Source: an uncultured Phascolarctobacterium sp. (GTDB lineage: Bacteria; Bacillota; Negativicutes; Acidaminococcales; Acidaminococcaceae). From it: DNA of 64,000 nucleotides. Position 1 is the stretch's first letter, and every line of letters begins with the position of its first letter. Shown here piece by piece: positions 47,945 to 55,026 of this stretch. The notes under the pieces are model-generated. The model was not told where the DNA came from, made no database searches, and worked only from the letters and a program-made list of their open reading frames with translations. The stretch is taken from the NCBI GenBank assembly GCA_958448515.1, contig CAUDEF010000010.1, positions 1-64,000 on the forward strand, written 5' to 3'. The position numbers were made by a program, and so were the translations under genes.

Positions 47945-49664
47945 TATACATCCGGGATTGATTTTACTGGTAGTTTCATTCATCGTTACATTTTTGCCCC
48001 AGGCGCTGAGGCGTATTATGCTTATAGTTGGTCCTTTGCTGGCAGGAGCGGTATTTTTGCAGCTCGATTCGGGATTAGATTTAAATACGGTTGCTATGGG
48101 ATCGTATACTATTCATTATTTGTATACTGATAAGCTCAGCCTTTTATTTGGTTTAATTATCTGTATTTTGTCTGTAATTAGCGGCATTTTTACCTACCAT
48201 AACGGCAATAAAAAGCTGATTATGAGCATTCTGGCTACTGCCGGCGGTGCGTTTGGTATTGTTTTTGCCAGTGACTGGCTGACATTTTTGTTCAGCTGGG
48301 AGCTTATGATTGTTGCTTCTACCTTTATGATTTGGTGCAGGCAGACAGATAAGGCACGCAGAGCAGGATTGCGTTATTTAATTTTGCACATGATTGCAGC
48401 TAATCTGCTTTTAGAGGCTGTTTTTATTGGTGCGTTCGAAGGCAGTACTATGATTACACCTGTCAGCGGACCGGAAAGTGAACTGTACTGGTTACTGCTG
48501 ATTTTTCTTGCTGTTGGTGCTGCACTGTTTCCGGTGCATGCCTGGATACCTGACAGCTGCAGTGAAAGTACTTTGACTGGCAGCGTTGTTTTGAGTGCTT
48601 ACGTTCCCATGTGCGCTGTTTATACAATGATTCGTGTTTACAGCGGTCAGGATATTCTTATTTATCTTGGTTGTCTGACAGCTGTTTATGCTGCACTGCG
48701 AGCTTTGTTTTCTGATGATGTTCGCAGAATTTTAAGCTACAGTCTTGCTGCTCAGCTTGGTATTGCAGCTGTGTTTGTTGGTGTAGGCAGTGAAGCTGCT
48801 ATCAATGCTGTTGCTGCGTTGGCTTTTGCCGGAGTGTTCGGTAATGCCGTTTTGTTTATGGGCGGCGTTATGGTAGTCAGGGCAACCGGTGGTGAACAAA
48901 GACTGAGCCAACTGGGAAATATGGCAAAATATGAGCCGCTGACAGCGTTGTGCTTTTTGATTGGCGGTCTTACAGTTTCAGGTGTTCCCCTGTTTGGTGG
49001 ATTTGCAGGATTTTCGTGGGGCATTAGTGCTGTAAATGAACTTAACAATACTGTTGTCAGTGCTTTACTCTTTGCAGCTCAGGCAGGTATTTTTACAGCT
49101 GTTGTATTGCGTGCTTTCTGGTTTATGTTCTTTACTGAAAACCGCGGCGCAAAAATCAGTGATATTGTTCCTAAAAATACCTATACTCCTTTAGTAGCCG
49201 GTGCAGTGGTATGCGTTTTACTTGGAATTTATCCCGGTATTATTGCAGATAAATATCCTTTTAGTGCCAATAATGCTGTATTTACTTTGGGCAGTGTTTT
49301 ATCAGTGCTTGAGATAATTGCAGCTGCAGGAATTATTTTTAATCTGTTTTATAAGTTTATGACTCCGCGCAGTGGTCTTATTCTTGATACCGACTGGATT
49401 TACAGATCTGTTTCTGATCTTTTTATTACTAATGGCTCACACTTGCTGTGTGCACTATCCAGTGCTCTGGGATCTGGATGGAACATGCTGTATAAGAAAT
49501 TCATGGATCTGACAAGCAATCCAATGGAATTTTTGGATGCAAGACCGTTTAGAGAAAAAGCTAAGTACGATCCGGAAAATTACAGAACTTCTGTAGCTGA
49601 TCCTATTATGATTACATTGACTATACTGGTTTTTGCAGTTGGGTATTTTGTTTCGTCCTTATAA
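47937..49664 (+). CDS. Third antiporter-like subunit lacking the conserved lysines
   Basis: A 575-residue NuoL/M-type membrane protein, the largest of the three. Glu122 (FSWELMIVAS) is kept. The TM7 Lys is Gly194 (AVGAALFPVHAWIP) and the TM8 Lys is Met225 (YVPMCAVYTMIR), so proton transfer as in the other copies is unlikely without substitution. The C-terminal about 100 residues extend beyond the core and include LDTDWIYRS, as in long NuoL/MrpA-like subunits. ATG 47937 has GGAGG 8 nt upstream; 47934 is an alternative. It closes the operon. Confidence 0.85.
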   Translation: MSNIHPGLILLVVSFIVTFLPQALRRIMLIVGPLLAGAVFLQLDSGLDLNTVAMGSYTIHYLYTDKLSLLFGLIICILSVISGIFTYHNGNKKLIMSILATAGGAFGIVFASDWLTFLFSWELMIVASTFMIWCRQTDKARRAGLRYLILHMIAANLLLEAVFIGAFEGSTMITPVSGPESELYWLLLIFLAVGAALFPVHAWIPDSCSESTLTGSVVLSAYVPMCAVYTMIRVYSGQDILIYLGCLTAVYAALRALFSDDVRRILSYSLAAQLGIAAVFVGVGSEAAINAVAALAFAGVFGNAVLFMGGVMVVRATGGEQRLSQLGNMAKYEPLTALCFLIGGLTVSGVPLFGGFAGFSWGISAVNELNNTVVSALLFAAQAGIFTAVVLRAFWFMFFTENRGAKISDIVPKNTYTPLVAGAVVCVLLGIYPGIIADKYPFSANNAVFTLGSVLSVLEIIAAAGIIFNLFYKFMTPRSGLILDTDWIYRSVSDLFITNGSHLLCALSSALGSGWNMLYKKFMDLTSNPMEFLDARPFREKAKYDPENYRTSVADPIMITLTILVFAVGYFVSSL

Positions 49665-49702
49665 AAATAAGCGAACATCTTGAAGGTGTTCGCTTATTTT
49701 AG
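49665..49702 (+). terminator. Terminator of the antiporter operon
   Basis: Stem AAAATAAGCGAACATCTT with AAGGTGTTCGCTTATTTT, ending in TTTTAG. Confidence 0.9.
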
Positions 49703-49736
49703 TATCTTAAAAAATTAAATGGAGTGCAGTTATTTT

Positions 49737-50615
49737 ATGAATTCTGAAAAATTAAAAGGTACGATTTTAATACTGATTGCGGCTGCCTCCTGGGGTCTTG
49801 GAGGAGTGGCAGGACAATATTTGTACCAGACTATGAGCCTTGATCCTGTCTGGCTTGTTTCGGTAAGGCAAGTTATTTCCGGGGCAATATTTTTGTTGTA
49901 TGCTTCATTAAATGAGAATATCCTGACTATACTGAAAGAAAATTTTACTGGCATTGCAGCATTTTCATTTATTGGGGTTTTTGGTTCACAATTTGGTTTT
50001 TACTATACGATTTCCTTATGCAATGCAGCTACTGCAACTGTATTACAGTATATGGCTCCGGTTTTTGTAATGCTCTGGATAGCTTATAAAAGCAGAATGT
50101 GGCCGGAAAAAAGAGAGCTGCTGGGAATAGTATTTGCTATAACGGGCGTTTTTCTGATAGCAACTCATGGTAATATTGATACTCTTGTTTTGTCACCTTT
50201 GGCTTTAAGTGTTGGTTTGTATTCTGCTGTTACATACGCTTTTTATACAATAATGCCGGCACAGCTGCTGAAAAAATATTCTACAGCTGTTGTTCTTGGC
50301 TGGGGACAATTTTTATCAGGTTTTGGACTGGCTGCTTTTTATAACCCGCTGCAGCAGAGTTATGAGTGGAGTGTGGATACAGCAGGTGCCTTTGCGTTTC
50401 TTGTTTTTGGCGCCACTGTTTTAAGCTTCAGCTGTTATATGGCAGGGCTGAAAGTTATTGGTCCAACCAAAGCCAGTCTGATATCCTGCGCTGAGCCGCT
50501 GGCGTCTATTATAGCGGTTGTTTTATTACTGGGAACAGTGCTTACTACGGAAGATTTGTTTGGTATGGCATGTATTATTGCTACAGTACTTATGCTTTCT
50601 TTGCCTAAGAAATAA
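49737..50615 (+). CDS. EamA/DMT-family transporter
   Basis: A 292-residue ten-helix membrane protein with two EamA repeats, each beginning with a small-residue helix (AAASWGLGGVAGQYL and SVGLYSAVTYAFYTIMP). The segment ATATVLQYMAPVFVMLW is typical of RhaT/YdcZ-like exporters. The substrate is unknown; amino acids or metabolites are usual. The start at 49737 is moderately supported (GGAG 12 nt upstream); a second ATG lies six codons earlier. Confidence 0.85.
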   Translation: MNSEKLKGTILILIAAASWGLGGVAGQYLYQTMSLDPVWLVSVRQVISGAIFLLYASLNENILTILKENFTGIAAFSFIGVFGSQFGFYYTISLCNAATATVLQYMAPVFVMLWIAYKSRMWPEKRELLGIVFAITGVFLIATHGNIDTLVLSPLALSVGLYSAVTYAFYTIMPAQLLKKYSTAVVLGWGQFLSGFGLAAFYNPLQQSYEWSVDTAGAFAFLVFGATVLSFSCYMAGLKVIGPTKASLISCAEPLASIIAVVLLLGTVLTTEDLFGMACIIATVLMLSLPKK

Positions 50616-50668
50616 GACAAACGCAGTAATATCTGTTAAAATATAGTTAAGATATTGGAGGTGGAATT

Positions 50669-51952
50669 ATGACTTTTGCAAATTATGCTTACAAGTATGG
50701 ACATGGTTATAAGGAATTTACTCTGGAAACAGAAAAAATTATGGCAGAAATAAAAATGCCGGAGATAGAACCTATTGCAGATTTACGCAAAGAAGTATTG
50801 GATGCTGTAACAAATCCTATTAGTTCCAAACCGTTACAGAGTTTGGTGCATGCAGGAAGCAAAGTTGTTTTTATATGTAATGATCCTACCCGTGTAGCAA
50901 ACAGTCATGATTTTATGCCGATATTGGTAGACGAATTAAACAGATGCGGTGTGGAAGATAAAGATATGCGCATTGTTTTTGCTTTGGGAACACATCGCAA
51001 AATGACTGAAGAAGAAATGGTCGAAGCTGTCGGTAAAGATGTTGCCGGGCGTATTGCCATGTATAACAGTGACTGCAACGCGCAGGATGACTTCATGTAT
51101 TTTGGTGAAACTTCTTTTGGTACGCCGGTTTGGATTAATAAATTAATCTGTGATGCTGATCTGGTAATTATGACAGGTACAGTGGTACATCACTTTTTCA
51201 GCGGCTTTGGCGGCGGCAGAAAAGCTGTGCTGCCCGGTGTAGCTGCTATGGAAACCATCAGAAAAAATCACAGTCTGATGATGGATGCCAATGCGCAGCT
51301 GGGAAAACTTGCTGGCAATCCTGTATATGAAGATCAGATGGAAGGCGTAAGGCTGTTTGCTAAGGAACATCAGTTATTTTTGTTTAATGCTGTTTTAGAC
51401 GCCAAAAAACAGTTTTTGAAAATCTTTGCCGGCGATTGGGAAGAAGCTCATTTAGAAGCCTGCAAATTTGTTGATAAAGTATATGGCGTAGAAATTGCTG
51501 AACCGGCAGATATTGTTATTGCCAGCTGCGGAGGTTATCCAAAGGATATTAATATTTATCAGCTGCAGAAGACTATGGATAACGCCTGGTGTGCTGTTAA
51601 AGATGGCGGCGTTGTTATTATCATCGGTGAATGTGAGGAGGGCAGCGGCAGTGCTGCTTTGGAAAAGGCGTTGCAGGAACATCCGTCACCTGATGCCATT
51701 AAAGCTCAGCTTGAGAAAAATTTTGTAATCGGAGCACACAAAGCCTTTGCTATTACAAGGTTAATGAAAAAAGCAAAGTTCATTCTTGTATCTGCTCTTG
51801 ATAAAAAACTTGCGTCTGATCTGCTTTTTGAATCAGCTGACAGTGTGGCAGAAGCTTTAAAGATTGCTGAAAACTACGTTGGTACAGATTATAAAATTGT
51901 GCTGATGCCTCAGGGCAGTTTAACTGTACCTATTGTAAAAAATAATAAATAA
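50669..51952 (+). CDS. larA: LarA-family nickel-pincer racemase
   Basis: A 427-residue LarA-type protein. His109 (LGTHR), His174 (VVHHFF), Lys185 (GGGRKAVLPG) and His201 (KNHSLM) coincide with the catalytic and cofactor residues His108, His174, Lys184 and His200 of Lactobacillus lactate racemase. Activity needs the nickel-pincer nucleotide made by LarB, LarC and LarE, none of which is in this window. LarA homologues act on various alpha-hydroxy acids, so lactate is only the default guess. GGAGGTGG precedes the start. Confidence 0.9.
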   Translation: MTFANYAYKYGHGYKEFTLETEKIMAEIKMPEIEPIADLRKEVLDAVTNPISSKPLQSLVHAGSKVVFICNDPTRVANSHDFMPILVDELNRCGVEDKDMRIVFALGTHRKMTEEEMVEAVGKDVAGRIAMYNSDCNAQDDFMYFGETSFGTPVWINKLICDADLVIMTGTVVHHFFSGFGGGRKAVLPGVAAMETIRKNHSLMMDANAQLGKLAGNPVYEDQMEGVRLFAKEHQLFLFNAVLDAKKQFLKIFAGDWEEAHLEACKFVDKVYGVEIAEPADIVIASCGGYPKDINIYQLQKTMDNAWCAVKDGGVVIIIGECEEGSGSAALEKALQEHPSPDAIKAQLEKNFVIGAHKAFAITRLMKKAKFILVSALDKKLASDLLFESADSVAEALKIAENYVGTDYKIVLMPQGSLTVPIVKNNK

Positions 51953-51991
51953 AAGAAAAAGATTTATAATACATAAATTGCTTACAGACTC

Positions 51992-52020
51992 TTGCCTTTA
52001 ATACTTTTTTTAGTTATAAT
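51992..52020 (+). promoter_or_regulatory. Promoter of the XRE regulator gene
   Basis: -35 TTGCCT (51992-51997), a 17-bp spacer, -10 TATAAT (52015-52020). A 5' leader of about 65 nt follows. Confidence 0.75.
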
Positions 52021-52093
52021 ATTTGATACTGACGCTTTGTAGTATATAGCTGTAAAGCTGTGTTTTATATAATAGATTAAAGGAGAGGGTTTT

Positions 52094-52471
52094 GTGAATA
52101 TGGATATTGATTATAAGGCTATCGGTGTGAGAATAAAGGCGGCCAGAGTAAGAAAGGGTGTAACTCAGGGCAGTATTGCTAAAATTACAGGCTTATCTAC
52201 TCCGCATATCAGTAACATCGAAACCGGTAATACTAAGTTAGGATTACCAACCATTATCCATTTAGCTAATGTTTTAGATGTTTCAGTAGATGAGCTGCTG
52301 TGTGATAATATTCATCGCAGCGAAAAGATTTTTCATAATGAATTATCTGATTTGTTAAAGGATTGCACTGTTGATGAACTGCACATTATTGCAGAGCTGG
52401 CAAAAGTAGTAAAAAAATCCGGTATCAACAGTGTGAAAAAATCCAGAAGTAAAAAAGCAAAAGCTGAATAA
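52094..52471 (+). CDS. XRE-family HTH regulator
   Basis: A 125-residue regulator with an N-terminal Cro/C1-type helix-turn-helix (about 6-65): IGVRIKAARVRKGVTQGSIAKITGLSTPHISNIETG (core TQGSIAKITGLSTPHISNIE), LPTIIHLANVLDVSVDELLCD. The C-terminal helical part (about 75-125) is Lys-rich and has no sensing domain. It begins at GTG 52094 or ATG 52100; spacing from GGAGAGG favours the first slightly. Its stop is 6 nt before tRNA-Thr. Not part of a visible phage or toxin system. Confidence 0.88.
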   Translation: MNMDIDYKAIGVRIKAARVRKGVTQGSIAKITGLSTPHISNIETGNTKLGLPTIIHLANVLDVSVDELLCDNIHRSEKIFHNELSDLLKDCTVDELHIIAELAKVVKKSGINSVKKSRSKKAKAE

Positions 52472-52477
52472 TAGATT

Positions 52478-52553
52478 GCTACTGTAGCTCAGTCGGTAGA
52501 GCAGCTGATTCGTAATCAGCAGGTCGCGTGTTCGATCCACGTCAGTAGCTCCA
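52478..52553 (+). tRNA. tRNA-Thr (anticodon CGT)
   Basis: A 76-nt cloverleaf with encoded CCA. The acceptor stem GCTACTG pairs with CAGTAGC, the D arm carries AGCTC/GAGC, the anticodon stem GCTGA/TCAGC encloses TTCGTAA with anticodon CGT, and the T arm contains GTTCGATCC. Confidence 0.95.
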
Positions 52554-52564
52554 GAAAAAGCTAG

Positions 52565-52598
52565 TCCCCATGCGTATCGCAGCGTGTGGGGATTTTTA
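52565..52598 (+). terminator. Terminator after tRNA-Thr
   Basis: Stem TCCCCA (52565-52570) with TGGGGA (52587-52592) around a structured loop, followed by TTTTTATTT. Confidence 0.85.
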
Positions 52599-52691
52599 TT
52601 TGTATATTTTTATATAATATATTTATTTTATTATTGCTTTCTCACAAAAATCAGTCTATACTTACAGGTACTGAAGTTGAGGGGGATTTTT

Positions 52692-53189
52692 ATGCAGGAA
52701 AAAATATTTTTGTTGTACAATCTGATGCTTAATTATTTTGCCGGAGATCCAAAACGCATACAGCATTTTGTAAAGGTACACAGTCTGGCAGAGCTGATTG
52801 GCACTGCTGAAAAGCTGCCAGAACAGGAACTTTTTATTTTAAAAGCTGCGGCGCTTGTACATGATTGCGGTATCAAACCGGGTGAAGCTAAATTTGGCAG
52901 AAATGACGGTAAAATTCAGGAACAGGAAGGACCTGCTGCTGCCAGAGAAATTTTGGCGCAGGCTGGTTTTAGTATTGATGATACAGACAGAATTTGTTAT
53001 CTTGTAGGGCATCATCACACATATAATATGATAGATGGCCTTGATTATCAGATTTTAGTAGAGGCTGATTTTCTGGTTAATTTTTATGAAGATAATGTGC
53101 CAGCTAAAAATATCGCAGTTGCTGTGGAAAAGATTTTCAAAACTGCAGCCGGTATAAATATGGCGAAAGTAATGTATGGGTTGGAGTAA
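52692..53189 (+). CDS. HD-domain phosphohydrolase-like protein
   Basis: A 165-residue HD-superfamily protein. His30 (KVHSLAEL), His57-Asp58 (LVHDCGI) and a HHH cluster in LVGHHHTYN provide the metal ligands expected for an HD hydrolase, and a distal Asp lies in VEADFLVN. Similar small HD proteins act on nucleotides or are uncharacterised. The ATG at 52692 follows GAGGGGG. The next gene begins 4 nt after its stop. Confidence 0.83.
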   Translation: MQEKIFLLYNLMLNYFAGDPKRIQHFVKVHSLAELIGTAEKLPEQELFILKAAALVHDCGIKPGEAKFGRNDGKIQEQEGPAAAREILAQAGFSIDDTDRICYLVGHHHTYNMIDGLDYQILVEADFLVNFYEDNVPAKNIAVAVEKIFKTAAGINMAKVMYGLE

Positions 53190-53193
53190 GATT

Positions 53194-53454
53194 ATGAGAT
53201 CGAAAATTAAACTGACTATTATTGATCAAAAAGGAGATAAGCCATGCCATAGAGGGCACAGAGTAGGACAAAGTTTTGATTTTGATGCCGACCGCGGTAA
53301 AATTTGTCCAATGGCTCTGCACGCAGGATTTCCCTATATAGATATTTTAAGATATGGTGGTTCTGTTCCGGATGAGGAACCTGGTACTGCCAGATTTTGC
53401 TGCTCTGATCCTGATACTGTTACTGTTTTTAAAATAGAAAAAATTGATCGCTGA
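53194..53454 (+). CDS. TIGR04076-like small Cys-containing protein
   Basis: An 86-residue protein matching the TIGR04076 family pattern: KLTIIDQKGDKPCHRGHRVGQSF at the start, ICPMALHAGFPYIDILRYGG in the middle, and FCCSDPDTVTVFKIEKI at the end. Conserved Cys and His suggest metal binding; no function is known. The start at 53194 has GGAG 8 nt upstream. Probably co-transcribed with the HD-domain gene. Confidence 0.78.
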   Translation: MRSKIKLTIIDQKGDKPCHRGHRVGQSFDFDADRGKICPMALHAGFPYIDILRYGGSVPDEEPGTARFCCSDPDTVTVFKIEKIDR

Positions 53455-53455
53455 T

Positions 53456-53483
53456 TTGACATATTCTTTTTACTGAGTATAAT
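53456..53483 (+). promoter_or_regulatory. Promoter of the preQ1-controlled operon
   Basis: Perfect -35 TTGACA (53456-53461), a 16-bp spacer and perfect -10 TATAAT (53478-53483), placing the start near 53490, shortly before the riboswitch. Confidence 0.85.
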
Positions 53484-53500
53484 AGTTATAGCAAATGAAT

Positions 53501-53572
53501 AAGACAGTTCGTAACCATCCTGTCTTTAAACAAAACTACGGAATATAAGGGTGCCGTGGTGTGCCCTTTTTT
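53501..53572 (+). ncRNA. preQ1-I riboswitch with terminator
   Basis: A 7-bp stem AAGACAG/CTGTCTT (53501-53507 and 53519-53525) with loop TTCGTAACCATC, followed by the A-rich tail TAAACAAAACTACGG. Loop CGTA pairs with tail TACG to form the pseudoknot, as in known preQ1-I aptamers, where a loop C contacts preQ1. Just downstream, AAGGG...CCCTTTTTT (53547-53572) is a terminator, and CTACGG can alternatively pair with its CCGTGG. Binding of preQ1 would therefore stop transcription of the following two genes. Confidence 0.85.
53547..53572 (+). terminator. preQ1 riboswitch terminator
   Basis: Stem AAGGG...CCCTT with inner GC pairs, followed by a T run, within the riboswitch expression platform. Confidence 0.8.
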
Positions 53573-53589
53573 ATTTGTCAGGAGGAAAT

Positions 53590-54309
53590 ATGGGAGTTGT
53601 TCCGTTTGAATGCAGATATTCTGTAATTAAAGAAAAAAATCCGCGTGAAATAGTTTTATTACGCGGCAGTGGCTGTAAATGGCGCAGATGCAGATTTTGT
53701 GATTATCATCTGGATTTTTCTGCTGATGAACAGGAAAATTTTTTATTAAACAGTAATGTTTTAGCGCAGGTTACAGGATGTTTTCAGCGTTTGGAAATTA
53801 TTAATTCCGGCAGTTTCTGTGATCTTGATGAAAAAACTTTAAGCAGCATTATTGCTGTTTGTACAGAAAAACAGATAAAGCAAGTATATTTTGAATGTCA
53901 TTGGCTGCACAGGCAAAATATTACTCCGCTGAAAGCTCGTTTTGCTGCAGCAGGTATTACTGCAAAGTTTAAAATTGGTGTAGAAACTTTTGATGAAATT
54001 TTCAGGGAAAGCTATCTTGATAAGGGTATGCTGGGGGTAAAACCTGCAGAAATTGCCGAGTTTTTTGATCAGGTATGCCTGCTGCAGGGAATTGCCGGAC
54101 AGACACAAGAAAGCATGCAAAATGATATTGAAACAGGGCTTAAGTATTTTGAAAGGGTTTGTGTAAACATTATGGTTGCCAATACTAAACCTGTTTTGCC
54201 TGATCCGCGGGTAATAGAAATATTTAAGCAGGAAATTTATCCATTATATAAGGATAATGAAAGAATTGATATTTTACTGAATAATACAGATTTTGGGGTT
54301 GGTGTGTAG
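53590..54309 (+). CDS. Radical SAM protein of a queuosine salvage operon (QueL-like candidate)
   Basis: A 239-residue radical SAM protein. Cluster Cys are 29, 34 and 37 (GCKWRRCRFC; CX4CX2C). The barrel continues with RLEIINSGSFCDLDE, VYFECHWLH, KIGVETFDE and NDIETGLKYFE. It is the first gene behind a preQ1-I riboswitch and overlaps a queuosine-precursor transporter gene by one base. In Clostridioides a radical SAM queuine lyase, QueL, recovers preQ1 from queuine and occurs with such a transporter; this gene is the natural counterpart. That assignment rests on context. AGGAGG precedes the ATG. Confidence 0.8.
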   Translation: MGVVPFECRYSVIKEKNPREIVLLRGSGCKWRRCRFCDYHLDFSADEQENFLLNSNVLAQVTGCFQRLEIINSGSFCDLDEKTLSSIIAVCTEKQIKQVYFECHWLHRQNITPLKARFAAAGITAKFKIGVETFDEIFRESYLDKGMLGVKPAEIAEFFDQVCLLQGIAGQTQESMQNDIETGLKYFERVCVNIMVANTKPVLPDPRVIEIFKQEIYPLYKDNERIDILLNNTDFGVGV

Positions 54310-55013
54310 TGCATAATGAACTGCTTTTAATAGTGAACCTTGTTTTGGTGTATGGCGGTACTTTATTGTGGTATGTGCTGTTTAAGGATAAGGGATTATA
54401 TTGCTGGACTGTGCTGGCTACCATTGCTGCCAATATAGAGGTTATGATTCTTGTAGAAGCTTTTGGCATGCAGCAGACGCTGGGAAATATTTTGTTTGCT
54501 TCTACGTTTTTGGTTACAGATATTTTAAGTGAGCTTTATGGCAAAAAATCTGCTGATAAGGCTGTTAACATAGGTATTGCCGCATCATGCAGTTTTATTA
54601 TAATTTCACAGCTGTGGCTGCAGTATATACCAAGTGAAGCGGATACTGTTTTTCCTCATATCAGCGCCGTATTTTCAAATACTCCCAGAATAATGTTTAC
54701 AGGCCTGCTTGTTTATGCCATAGTCCAAAAATTTGATGTGTGGCTGTATCATTATCTGTGGGAAAAAACTAAGCTGTACAGCGGCAGCAGTAAAAGATTT
54801 CTGTGGCTGCGCAATAACGGTTCTACGCTGTTATCACAGCTTTTGAATACAGTTTTATTTACTTTAGGCGCATTTTATGGAGTTTACGAAAATATAGTTT
54901 TGCTGGATATCATTATTTTCAGTTATGTAATATTTATAGTAACAAGTCTTGCAGATACTCCTTTAGTATATCTGGCAAGGTATTTGCACAATAAAAAAGA
55001 CGCTCTTAATTAA
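54309..55013 (+). CDS. Queuosine precursor transporter (YhhQ/QPTR family)
   Basis: A 234-residue six-helix membrane protein of the YhhQ (VUT) family that imports queuine, preQ1 or related bases. TFLVTDILSELYGKKSADKAVNIG (core VTDILSELYGKK) is the family signature, and the C-terminal half has FDVWLYHYLWEKT and LRNNGSTLLSQLLNTVLF. A GTG start (54309) overlaps the upstream stop. Regulated with it by the preQ1 riboswitch. The last six codons lie in a palindromic terminator shared with the convergent gene. Confidence 0.9.
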   Translation: MHNELLLIVNLVLVYGGTLLWYVLFKDKGLYCWTVLATIAANIEVMILVEAFGMQQTLGNILFASTFLVTDILSELYGKKSADKAVNIGIAASCSFIIISQLWLQYIPSEADTVFPHISAVFSNTPRIMFTGLLVYAIVQKFDVWLYHYLWEKTKLYSGSSKRFLWLRNNGSTLLSQLLNTVLFTLGAFYGVYENIVLLDIIIFSYVIFIVTSLADTPLVYLARYLHNKKDALN

Positions 55014-55026
55014 GAGCGTCTTTTTT
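54993..55026. terminator. Perfect palindromic bidirectional terminator overlapping two stop codons
   Basis: A perfect 34-bp palindrome centred between 55009 and 55010. It contains the stop codons of both convergent genes (TTAATTAA) and their last codons, so both proteins end in KKDALN. T runs follow on both strands. Confidence 0.93.
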
